A DNA stretch of 64,000 nt, taken from NCBI GenBank assembly GCA_964578935.1, contig CAZOEW010000001.1:1-64000 (forward strand), written 5' to 3'. The notes under the pieces were generated by a model. That model made no database searches. It saw only the letters and a list, made by a program, of their open reading frames with translations, and was not told the DNA's origin. Of this stretch, positions 27,793 through 35,446 are shown piece by piece. Both the position numbers and the translations under genes were made by a program. Numbering within the stretch: position 1 is the first letter of the stretch; every line of letters begins with the position of its first letter. This stretch comes from JAQYVL01 sp964578935. GTDB lineage: Bacteria > Desulfobacterota > Desulfobacteria > Desulfobacterales > SURF-7.

Positions 27793-27821
27793 AACATAGT
27801 ATCAAAAAGCCTTTTTGTCAA
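27793..27821 (-). promoter_or_regulatory. Sigma70 promoter of trxA
   Basis: Minus-strand TTGACA (27821-27816), 17-base spacer, TATGTT (27798-27793). It ends 41 bases before the chosen trxA ATG, which also argues against the longer reading frame starting at 27805, since that start would lie inside the promoter. Confidence 0.7.
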
Positions 27822-28101
27822 CCTTTGGCGGTCGTGGGAATCAGTCGTATTGTTTGAATTCCGACTTATGGTTTCAAAGAACAGCCGCGTTCCAACCCAT
27901 CCATATTAAAAACGCAATATTGTTTGGAAATATTGATTGAAATGCGGAAGTGTGTTTATATGATTCTTTTATATCTGTTTCGCTGCATGGAATGTTGAAT
28001 TTTCAATCCATAAAAAATTCTGAGTTTCGGTTGTGAAATTCCATTAGCATCTTGATTTTGAACATAATAATGAACCTGTTGGATTTGAAAAAAATTTGTA
28101 A
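27822..28101. other. Divergent intergenic region trxA / core-MetE-like gene
   Basis: A+T-rich, with no coding frame, RNA gene or known riboswitch consensus recognised by eye. It separates the trxA promoter from the hairpin in front of the core-MetE-like gene. Confidence 0.4.
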
Positions 28102-28129
28102 AAAAAGCCCTGTTCCTTTCCGGCTTTTT
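28102..28129 (+). terminator. Hairpin just upstream of the core-MetE-like gene (possible attenuator)
   Basis: AAAAAGCC (28102-28109) and GGCTTTTT (28122-28129) form an 8-bp stem ending in T residues, only 15 bases before the ATG at 28145 and overlapping the ribosome-binding region. It could act as a leader attenuator or simply a chance A/T-flanked stem. Confidence 0.35.
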
Positions 28130-28144
28130 GAAAGGTGAGTTGAG

Positions 28145-29212
28145 ATGGCAACAGATTTTCAGGCAAATGCCTTACCTGCTCTGATCGGAAGTTTTCCCCT
28201 GAACGATCATGGAGAAGCGATAGAGCTGGTTTTGAAATATACCCCTGAGATACCTCTCTGGGTTCAGCTTCCCTCACATAAAGAAGAGGGCATGATGGTG
28301 CAGTTTTTGTCCGGGATGCCGGGTCTGATAAAACAGGGAGAGAAAACATTTGTTAACACGGACAAAGAAACGTTTGAGTCAGAGCTGCTTGAATTTTATG
28401 AAGAGTTTCTGTCCGTTACAGATGGAGAACAAGATCTTGTCAACTCGAGGTTCAGACTTGAAACCAGCACAGCCGCAGGTTTTTTTGAATTTTTGCGCAA
28501 ACTGGAAAAGACGGACATTCAGCCTGTGGCCCTGAAAGGGCAGATAACCGGACCGGTTACACTGGGAACCGGAGTTGTCGACCAGAATGGCAGGGCGATA
28601 TTTTATGATGAACGGCTGCGGGATGCCACGGTCAAACTCATTGCCCTGAAAGCAAGATGGCAGGTTCGTAAGCTTAAAAAATTCGGCTGTCCGGTGATCC
28701 TTTTTTTTGACGAGCCGGCATTGACAGGTTTTGGATCTTCAGCCTTTATCAGCATATCAGCGGAAGAGATATCAGCCTGTTTTGACGAGGTGATCGATGC
28801 TGTACACGCCGAAGGGGGGATTGTCGGAATACATGTATGTGCGAATGCCGAATGGTCCCTCATTCTGGACTCTTCTGCGGATATTGTCAGTTTTGATGCA
28901 TATTCCTACTTTGACAAATTTGTTCTTTATCCGGAGCAGATCAGAAAATTTATGGCCGCAGGTGGTATACTGGCATGGGGAGTCGTTCCGACATTAAATC
29001 CGGAAGACCTGAAAAAAGAGACGGCAGATTCTTTGACAGCGCTTTGGGAAGAGAGAGCCGGTGGGATAGAAGCTCTTGGGATCGATGCTTCCGTTATAAC
29101 CGCCCAATCTTTGATTACACCCAGTTGCGGAACCGGTTCGCTAAGTTTGGATCAGGCGAAAACTGTATTGCGGCTTACACAAGAAGTATCCCGAAACATC
29201 AGAAATCGTTGA
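28145..29212 (+). CDS. UroD/MetE-fold protein, possible folate-independent (core-MetE-like) methionine synthase
   Basis: A 355-residue TIM-barrel protein of the UROD/MetE-C superfamily. Zinc-ligand-like residues appear in the MetE order: HVC in GIVGIHVCANAEW (about 220-232) and a later cysteine in TPSCGTGSLS near the C-terminus; FFDEPAL near 180 is also typical. Cobalamin-independent methionine synthases and short core-MetE (Mes) proteins use these residues to activate homocysteine; short forms take methyl groups from a corrinoid protein. The N-terminal MetE half is absent. A different methyltransfer is possible. GAAAGGTGAG precedes the ATG. Confidence 0.7.
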   Translation: MATDFQANALPALIGSFPLNDHGEAIELVLKYTPEIPLWVQLPSHKEEGMMVQFLSGMPGLIKQGEKTFVNTDKETFESELLEFYEEFLSVTDGEQDLVNSRFRLETSTAAGFFEFLRKLEKTDIQPVALKGQITGPVTLGTGVVDQNGRAIFYDERLRDATVKLIALKARWQVRKLKKFGCPVILFFDEPALTGFGSSAFISISAEEISACFDEVIDAVHAEGGIVGIHVCANAEWSLILDSSADIVSFDAYSYFDKFVLYPEQIRKFMAAGGILAWGVVPTLNPEDLKKETADSLTALWEERAGGIEALGIDASVITAQSLITPSCGTGSLSLDQAKTVLRLTQEVSRNIRNR

Positions 29213-29343
29213 TCTGTGGATGCTATACGCTGTCATGTTTTGTAGAAGTTGGATGATGAAGCGAAAATCAGATAAATTGTTGATCCGAATACGCGGATAC
29301 CGGAGAATCTTATTTTATTAAAATTATAGGATATGAGGTTTTT

Positions 29344-30201
29344 ATGACAGACACACACACGTTACAAAACCGTTTTTCAGGAGCAAGACGTTACATTCTG
29401 GATGAGGAACTTGCTAAAATTGTTAATATTTCCATGGCACTTGAAATGCCTCTTCTTCTAAAAGGAGAGCCCGGAACCGGGAAAACCATGCTGGCGCATG
29501 CAATTGCAGAAAATTTGAAGATGCCGCTGATCGTTCTGAATGTAAAATCAAGCATGAAGCTGGTAGAGGCCCTTTACCAGTACGATACCCTGACACGATT
29601 AAATGACAGTCGTTTCGGGGATTCAAGCCGTGATGTAAGCAATATTGAAGACTATTTGAGAATGGGTAAGATCGGACAGGCGTTTACCGCTGAAAAAAGA
29701 ACCGTTCTTCTGATCGATGAAATCGACAAGGCAGATACGGATTTTCAGGATGACATGCTGGATGTTCTGGATCAGATGCAGTTTGACATCATTGAGACCG
29801 ACAAAACCATCTCCGCAAGATATCGACCGGTTATCATCATCACATCCAACGCAAAGAAGGATTTGTCCGACCCTTTTCTTGGAAGATGCAATTTCCATCA
29901 TATCGCATTTCCGGATCCGAAAATGATGCGTAAAATTATAGGCGTTCATTTCCCGGATATCGATGATACGCTGGCTGAAAATGCCATATCGACTTTTTAC
30001 CGGCTGCGCGATCTTGATGCAATTGAAAAACGGCCTGCAACCAGAGAGCTGATCAACTGGATTCGGGCATTGCAGGCGGATTCGGATTTTAAGCCGAAAG
30101 TGCTGGCAAAGGGTGAGGTCCCCTATCTGGGTGTTTTATTTAAAAAAAGCCAGGACCACTCTCGCGCCCAGGATGGTTTGAACAGACGTGGACGGTTTTA
30201 A
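29344..30201 (+). CDS. MoxR-type AAA+ ATPase
   Basis: A 285-residue ATPase. Walker A is GEPGTGKT (near 43-50), Walker B LLIDEIDKAD (near 122-131), sensor 1 IITSNAKKDLSDPFLGRC, and a lid with RPATRELINWI. MoxR ATPases work with a von Willebrand factor A partner as chaperones in metal-centre insertion or complex maturation; the partner gene follows 65 bases downstream. The client is unknown: no CO dehydrogenase or other obvious oxidoreductase target adjoins, apart from the GlcF-like Fe-S protein after the partner. Confidence 0.9.
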   Translation: MTDTHTLQNRFSGARRYILDEELAKIVNISMALEMPLLLKGEPGTGKTMLAHAIAENLKMPLIVLNVKSSMKLVEALYQYDTLTRLNDSRFGDSSRDVSNIEDYLRMGKIGQAFTAEKRTVLLIDEIDKADTDFQDDMLDVLDQMQFDIIETDKTISARYRPVIIITSNAKKDLSDPFLGRCNFHHIAFPDPKMMRKIIGVHFPDIDDTLAENAISTFYRLRDLDAIEKRPATRELINWIRALQADSDFKPKVLAKGEVPYLGVLFKKSQDHSRAQDGLNRRGRF

Positions 30202-30266
30202 ACACTTCCGATCATGTTGATTTTTCAGAGAGAAGTTGTTCCGCATGGATAAAAGAGAAATAGACT

Positions 30267-31457
30267 ATGTTCATCGATTTTTTTTATAAGGTAAAGGACT
30301 ACGGAATCCCTGTGAGCCCGACTTCATTTTTGACACTTCACAGGGCCTTAAATACAGGTCTGATTGAATCGCTTGAAGACTTTTATACCGCCTCCCGATC
30401 CATTTTGATCAAAAGTGAACGATATTTTGATCTGTTTGATCAGATTTTTGCTCATTATTTTCAGGGGGTCGAGCTCCCTGATTATGAGGGGTTTGAATTG
30501 GATGAGATGGCAAAGGCGATGCTTGAACATTGGCTGAAAGATCCGGAGTCGATTGCCGAAGCTCTTGGCATGGATGAGTCTGAACTCAACAAAATGACGC
30601 CTGATGAACTCATTGAATATTTCAAGAAACGCCTTCAGGATCAGTCCGAGCGTCATGACGGCGGAAATAAATGGATTGGAACCGGCGGAAGATCGCCTGT
30701 GGGGCACTCCGGTTATCATCCCGGTGGAATGCGGGTGGGAGGCGTTTCACGAAACAAGTCCGCTGTAAAGGTCGCCATGGAAAGACGTTACAGGGATTAT
30801 TCCCTGGAAGGCCCCTTGACCGAATCCATGATGGGTGAAGCCCTGAAAAGGCTTCGCAATCTGATACCGGCTGGGCCGATGGATCAGGTGAATGTAGATG
30901 AAACAATCTATCAAACCATGAAAAACGGAGGCGAGATTGAAATTGTTTTTGAGCGTGACCTGAAAGATCGTCTCAAGGTCATTCTTGCGATTGATAATGG
31001 CGGATGGTCCATGGATCCTTATATTTCAATCGTTCAAACGCTTTTTGACTATTCACGGGCTCAATTCAAGGATCTGAAAACCTATTTTTTTCATAACACG
31101 GTTTACGATACCGTATGGGAGGATCCTGCGCGTCTGAGAAAACCGGTCCGTTTGGATGATCTGGCAAAAAGGGATCCTGAAACCCGCCTGATCATGGTTG
31201 GAGATGCGAGCATGGCTCCCTATGAGTTGATGGCAAGGGACGGCTCTCTTTATATTAACGAACGAAGCGGCAGGCCCGGCATCGAGAGTTTGATGTTCCT
31301 GGCTGAAACGTTTAAACACAGTGTATGGCTTAATCCGGCTTCAGCCCGGATATGGAATTATACCAGCACCATCAAAACCATCAGCAATATTTTTCCGATG
31401 TTTGAACTATCTATCGACGGCCTGGAGAAAGCCGTCAAGCAGTTAATGATAAAATAG
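30267..31457 (+). CDS. CoxE-like VWA-domain protein, partner of MoxR ATPase
   Basis: A 396-residue protein. The N-terminal half is helical and acidic (FYKVKDYGIPVSPTSF start). A glycine-rich segment occupies about 130-165. The VWA fold begins near 225 with LKVILAIDNGGWSMDPYI, where the usual DxSxS MIDAS is altered to D-N-G-G-W-S. LIMVGDASM and WLNP near the C-terminus fit the CoxE/YehP group. With the preceding MoxR ATPase it forms the well-known pair for cofactor insertion. The imperfect MIDAS leaves metal binding uncertain. Confidence 0.85.
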   Translation: MFIDFFYKVKDYGIPVSPTSFLTLHRALNTGLIESLEDFYTASRSILIKSERYFDLFDQIFAHYFQGVELPDYEGFELDEMAKAMLEHWLKDPESIAEALGMDESELNKMTPDELIEYFKKRLQDQSERHDGGNKWIGTGGRSPVGHSGYHPGGMRVGGVSRNKSAVKVAMERRYRDYSLEGPLTESMMGEALKRLRNLIPAGPMDQVNVDETIYQTMKNGGEIEIVFERDLKDRLKVILAIDNGGWSMDPYISIVQTLFDYSRAQFKDLKTYFFHNTVYDTVWEDPARLRKPVRLDDLAKRDPETRLIMVGDASMAPYELMARDGSLYINERSGRPGIESLMFLAETFKHSVWLNPASARIWNYTSTIKTISNIFPMFELSIDGLEKAVKQLMIK

Positions 31458-31544
31458 GGGGTTCAGACCCCGGAAAGAATATATGGCTTTTGTAAAAACC
31501 ATTAAGATATTATTGCCCATCAGCCTGCTGCAGGAGACTTTCAC

Positions 31545-32855
31545 GTGCCGGATATGAAAAAGCTGGCGGAATTGATGAGAGAACTGGAAGCGAGCCTCAG
31601 CATTTGTACCCGTTGCGGCATGTGTCAGGCGGTTTGTCCGCTGTTTCTGGAAACCGGCAGGGAGGCGGATCTTGCCCGCGGCAAACTGGCTCTTCTGGAT
31701 GGTTTGATACAGGAACTGTTTAAAAACCCTGACGGGGTTTCCGAGCGTCTGAACCGTTGCGTTTTATGCGGCTCGTGTGAATCCAATTGCTCCAGCGGAG
31801 TCCATGTTCTTGAAATTTTTTTCAAGGCTCGTGAAGTGATTTCGGGTTTTCAGGGCCTGTCCGCAGCAAAAAAAATGGTTTTCCGGCAGATGCTGGCACG
31901 GCCTGAAACTTTTGATCTGCTCATTTCCTTTACGGCAAAGTTTCAAAATCTGTTTGCCAGACCGGTTAACCGGGAACTTGGAACATCCTGCGCCCGTATC
32001 TTTTCTCCTTTGTTGACCAGTCGTCATTTCATCCCGCTGGCACCGGAGCCGTTTCATAAAAAAATACCGTTTATGGATACGCCTCCCGGAAAATCAGGCC
32101 TTCGCGTGGGTTTTTTTGTCGGCTGCCTTCTGGACAAGATGTTTCCCGGTATTGCGGAAGCTACAATAGAAGTACTTCAACATCACGGCACAGGCATTTG
32201 GCTGCCTGAAAATCAGGGATGTTGCGGCATCCCTGCAATCAGCGAAGGAGATTCAACCGCATTTGAGCGCCTGGTGCGGCATAACATCGATCTTTTTGAT
32301 GCGGGCAACATTGACTATCTGATCACGTCATGCGCAACCTGCACGTTTACGATCAAGAAAGTCTGGCCCATGATGGTTGCGACGGCTACCAGGGAGATGC
32401 GGTCCAAAATGGAACGACTTTCCCAAAAAACACTGGATATCAGCCAGTTTCTGGTTTCAATTCTCGGTGTATCCAAAGATGAAGAACAACGGTCATGTCC
32501 AACACGAAACATTACCTATCATGATCCCTGTCATCTTAAAAAATCATTGGGAGTTTGGGCTGAACCAAGAGTTTTGATCAATGCTGATTCCAGCTCGTTT
32601 CTGGTTGAAATGCTTGAAGCGGATCGCTGTTGCGGCATGGGGGGAAGCTTTAACCTTCATCACTACAACCTCTCGTCGGAAATCGGGAAAAAAAAGGCTT
32701 CCCGCATCCTGGACACCGGGTGCCGGATCGTTGCCACCAGTTGTCCTGCCTGCATATTACAGTTGTCTGATGCCCTTTCAAAATCCGGAAGCAAGATCGG
32801 TGTAAAACACGTGATTGAAATCTACAGAGATTCGATTATGAATCGTGCTCAATAA
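31545..32855 (+). CDS. GlcF-like Fe-S protein with two CCG domains
   Basis: A 436-residue protein with two 4Fe-4S motifs (CTRCGMCQAVCP at 21-32; CVLCGSCESNC near 72-82) and two CCG domains (CCGIPA near 226, CCGMGGSF near 363). It matches glycolate oxidase subunit GlcF, lactate-utilisation proteins and HdrD-type subunits, passing electrons from a flavoprotein to quinone or another carrier. No GlcD flavoprotein is adjacent, so the substrate is open. The start is GTG at 31545, with CAGGAG 8 bases before it. Confidence 0.88.
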   Translation: MPDMKKLAELMRELEASLSICTRCGMCQAVCPLFLETGREADLARGKLALLDGLIQELFKNPDGVSERLNRCVLCGSCESNCSSGVHVLEIFFKAREVISGFQGLSAAKKMVFRQMLARPETFDLLISFTAKFQNLFARPVNRELGTSCARIFSPLLTSRHFIPLAPEPFHKKIPFMDTPPGKSGLRVGFFVGCLLDKMFPGIAEATIEVLQHHGTGIWLPENQGCCGIPAISEGDSTAFERLVRHNIDLFDAGNIDYLITSCATCTFTIKKVWPMMVATATREMRSKMERLSQKTLDISQFLVSILGVSKDEEQRSCPTRNITYHDPCHLKKSLGVWAEPRVLINADSSSFLVEMLEADRCCGMGGSFNLHHYNLSSEIGKKKASRILDTGCRIVATSCPACILQLSDALSKSGSKIGVKHVIEIYRDSIMNRAQ

Positions 32856-32871
32856 CTATATTGAATAATAG

Positions 32872-33051
32872 AATATTTTATATCATATACTTCGAAGTAA
32901 TGCCCGATACGAGATACAGATTACCTATAAGCGAGGATCTGAAGATCTGGTCGATTATTTAGGGTGTGTTCTTCGGGATCAGGGTTTTCGCATTTCTACC
33001 TGGACAAATATCGATAAGAAACCCGATGATTTTCGAAGCTCCAGCGGATAG
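32872..33051 (+). pseudogene. Open frame without a start codon, possible gene remnant
   Basis: Sixty codons between two stops read as protein-like sequence (RYEIQITYKRGSEDLVDYLG, then GFRISTWTNID) with mixed hydrophobic/charged pattern, but no ATG, GTG or TTG in frame. It lies in the 287-base gap between the GlcF-like gene and the HAD gene. Either a decayed small gene or chance; I recognise no family. Confidence 0.25.
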
Positions 33052-33142
33052 TTTCATCATTCATCCCTGAATCGATCTAAAAAATTTTTTTCGTGAACAA
33101 AAGATAGCTGCCGTTGTCAGGCTTTGAGGTGAGAAATTGGAA

Positions 33143-33766
33143 TTATTCCTGCAGCAATGATTCAATTTCGCTCAGGCTTTTAATATGGATATCTGCTGAA
33201 AGGGATGGATTGTTATAGGCAACAAAGGGAATCCCCGCTGCCAGGGAGGCCTGTTCGTCGACTTCGGAGTCTCCGATGTAAATCATATTATCGGGAAAGA
33301 CGTTGAAGTGATTCATAATTTTTAGCAGTGGGTCCGGGAAGGGTTTTGGGTGATCCACATCACGGGCGGAAATCACGAGGTCAAAATATCCTGCAAGATC
33401 GTGCTCAGCCAGAACACGATCCATGGTGTCGGAACGGTTTGTCGCAATCGCTGTTTTATATTCAGGCCGGAGCTTTTTCAGTAGCGGTTTCAGGCCGGGT
33501 TCAATCTCCATATAGGGAATCAGGGAAAAATAGTTTAATGTTTTGCGAACCTCATCAGCTTGCTTTCGGATTTCCCTGTTTTTAAAAAGATAGTCCAGGG
33601 AAGCATCCACCGTGTGCATATGGGTGTAGGCAAACTGATCTGCCGTCATGGGAGGCATGTTGAAATGCTCCAGAATCCGATTGTAATACGTCATGTTTGA
33701 TTTTGTCGTATCAAACATGACGCCGTCGCAGTCAAAAGCAACCACTTTAATCTTTGTCAGTTTCAT
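33143..33766 (-). CDS. HAD-superfamily phosphatase (phosphoglycolate phosphatase-like)
   Basis: A 207-residue haloacid-dehalogenase hydrolase. Motif I is FDCDGVMFDT (nucleophile and acid aspartates at 13 and 15), motif II IATNRS, motif III KPFPDP, motif IV IYIGDSEVDEQAS. The helical cap between motifs I and II places it in subclass I with Gph/PgmB. Phosphoglycolate clearance or sugar-phosphate hydrolysis are possible; the substrate is not readable. Downstream of the OmpA-like gene on the same strand, gap 57 bases. Confidence 0.88.
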   Translation of the reverse strand: MKLTKIKVVAFDCDGVMFDTTKSNMTYYNRILEHFNMPPMTADQFAYTHMHTVDASLDYLFKNREIRKQADEVRKTLNYFSLIPYMEIEPGLKPLLKKLRPEYKTAIATNRSDTMDRVLAEHDLAGYFDLVISARDVDHPKPFPDPLLKIMNHFNVFPDNMIYIGDSEVDEQASLAAGIPFVAYNNPSLSADIHIKSLSEIESLLQE

Positions 33767-33823
33767 TGGATTATCAATCTTGGGGGGATTGCGTTTTCGT
33801 TCGTTTCCGATTCAGAACGATTT

Positions 33824-34363
33824 CTATTCAGGCGTTTTCGGATCCAGTTCACCCAGGTATATGAATTCAATCCGACGGTTTAGAGCCTGTCCGGACTCGG
33901 TGTCATTTGAGGAGACAGGCATTGTTGCCCCGACGCCCTCGGCAGTCAGCCGGTTTTTATCAATTTGATATTTTTCGACAAGTATATCCATCACCTCTTT
34001 GGCCCGCAGCTTGGACAGGTTGAGGTTGTATTTTGCGGATCCTTTGCTGTCGGAATGCCCTTGAATCAGAATTTTTGCATTTCGGAGTTTTTCAGCTTTC
34101 AATGCGGTTGCAATCTGCTCCAACTGCGCCGTGAAACATTTATTGATTCTGGAAGAACCGGATTCGAAATGAATACCGACGATTCCAAGCTGGCCCGCCT
34201 TGATCTGTAATTCAGGCAGCTCTGTATTATTATCCGGCTTTTGAATCCTGTTTTCAGGTTTATTTTCATCTACAGCGCTTTCAGAAAGACAGGGTGATGA
34301 AGTCAGGAAAGTAAATCCTATACTCAGACAGGCGGCAAAAAATGAAATTCGTTTCATTGACAT
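33824..34363 (-). CDS. OmpA-family peptidoglycan-binding envelope protein
   Basis: About 179 residues from the ATG at 34363: a signal peptide (MSMKRISFFAACLSIGFTF...), a short linker, then an OmpA C-terminal domain with IHFESGSSRIN, ILIQGHSDSKGSAKYNLNLS and LSKLRAKEVMDILVE, and NRRIEF at the end. The domain binds diaminopimelate in peptidoglycan and anchors outer-membrane components. An upstream ATG at 34438 adds 25 residues that do not look like a signal peptide. It follows the DUF1573 protein by 46 bases, probably in one operon. Confidence 0.85.
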   Translation of the reverse strand: MSMKRISFFAACLSIGFTFLTSSPCLSESAVDENKPENRIQKPDNNTELPELQIKAGQLGIVGIHFESGSSRINKCFTAQLEQIATALKAEKLRNAKILIQGHSDSKGSAKYNLNLSKLRAKEVMDILVEKYQIDKNRLTAEGVGATMPVSSNDTESGQALNRRIEFIYLGELDPKTPE

Positions 34364-34409
34364 TTCCCAACCCGGCTTACCGGAAAAGTGATGATTGAAT
34401 AAAACGCGT

Positions 34410-35123
34410 CTATTGTTTTTTAGAAGAAATATCGCCATAGACGCTTATTTGAATCTCAGGTCGTATCTTGCTGTCTGTTTTTAACGTGATAATGTCAAAA
34501 TAACGACCCCCATCTGTTCTGATATTCTCTACCGTGAGAAGATAGCCCTTTCCTTCCGGATGCTCCACTTCTTTCAGTTCCTGCTGGATATTATCGCCAT
34601 TTTTGGCACTTACACTTAGAATTTTAAACGGATATTTTTTTTCAGGGATGATGTTTGCCGAGCTTTTTATGGATGCCCCGGATTCACCTGAAAGCCTGAG
34701 TCTTGAGGGAGAAATGGTTGCAAATTTTTCAACATATCCGGTTATAATCAGATTGAAACTTTTATTTTGCGGGTCATTGGTCTCAACCCGGATACTTTTA
34801 TTCACTTTCCGTCCGCCATATCCATCCGTATTTACTTTAATTTTTATTGTTCCCTCGCCACCGGGAGGGATTTGCTCTGTATAAGAGACGGCTGCGCAGC
34901 CTCAGCCGGGTTTGACTTTCATAATATCAAGCTGGGCTTTTCCTGTATTCTGTATGACAAAGTCATGTATAATTTCTTTCCCTTCGGTAATCGTTTCAAA
35001 TTTGTAGATTCCTTCAACCACATTCACCACCGGAAATGCCGTTGCTTCAATTTTGTTTTCCGCATAGCCGATTTGATAAAAAAGAAAAATAATAATAGCA
35101 GGTAAGATCGTTTTCAGTTTCAT
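34410..35123 (-). CDS. DUF1573 periplasmic protein with in-frame UGA at a conserved cysteine (candidate selenoprotein)
   Basis: Read through the UGA at 34902-34904, this is a 237-residue secreted protein: signal peptide 1-21 (MKLKTILPAIIIFLFYQIGYA), then IHDFVIQNTGKAQLDIMKVKPG, UGA (codon 74), GCAAVSYTEQIPPGGEGTIK. DUF1573 has an invariant Cys-Gly-Cys here (consensus CgCt), so UGA stands at the first cysteine and reading resumes in frame with clear family sequence (VNKSIRVETND). No other disruption is seen. Selenocysteine insertion is likely; a nonsense mutation or base error is the alternative. I see no unambiguous SECIS: a GGCU/AGCC stem directly after the UGA and a CCCUC/GAGGG stem about 40 bases on are candidates. 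GAGGAA precedes the ATG. Confidence 0.7.
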
Positions 35124-35181
35124 AAACAGTTCCTCAAAAAATACGGATAATGAAAAAAATATGGTGTGCCAAGTTTTATGC

Positions 35182-35209
35182 ATTTTAAATGGTTATTTTT
35201 GAAAGTCAA
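35182..35209 (-). promoter_or_regulatory. Promoter of the DUF1573 selenoprotein operon
   Basis: Minus-strand TTGACT (35209-35204), 16 bases, TAAAAT (35187-35182), about 60 bases before the ATG at 35123. It suggests that the DUF1573, OmpA and HAD genes start transcription here and that the gene is still expressed. Confidence 0.5.
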
Positions 35210-35346
35210 GAACGAGATGTGTAAAAAAGGCAAATCGTGTCCCTCCGGGAATCAGCTATTTTGTCCAAGTCCAAGGAAGGCAAAAATTTTAACCATATGA
35301 ATATATATAATATTTTGCGGATTAACCTGTGAGGCTGCGGATAAAA

Positions 35347-35374
35347 CCCGATTTTCGGAGACGAAGAAATCGGG
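35347..35374 (-). terminator. Terminator after priA
   Basis: Minus-strand CCCGATTT/AAATCGGG, 8 bp with a 12-base loop, followed by TTTTAT, 73 bases beyond the priA stop. The rest of the 35210-35446 gap holds short imperfect repeats of GGACATGG (near 35394-35440) and nothing recognisable. Confidence 0.55.
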
Positions 35375-35446
35375 CAGAATAAACATTTATGGATGGACAT
35401 GGTTTACGGACATGGGCCTGACGCTCCCAATCCATGTCATGAACTT

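Noticed and set aside
34902..35183. Two separate short genes instead of one DUF1573 gene
   Set aside because: The parts form one continuous domain with the break exactly at a conserved cysteine, and the second part has no start site; a UGA-read-through gene explains both.
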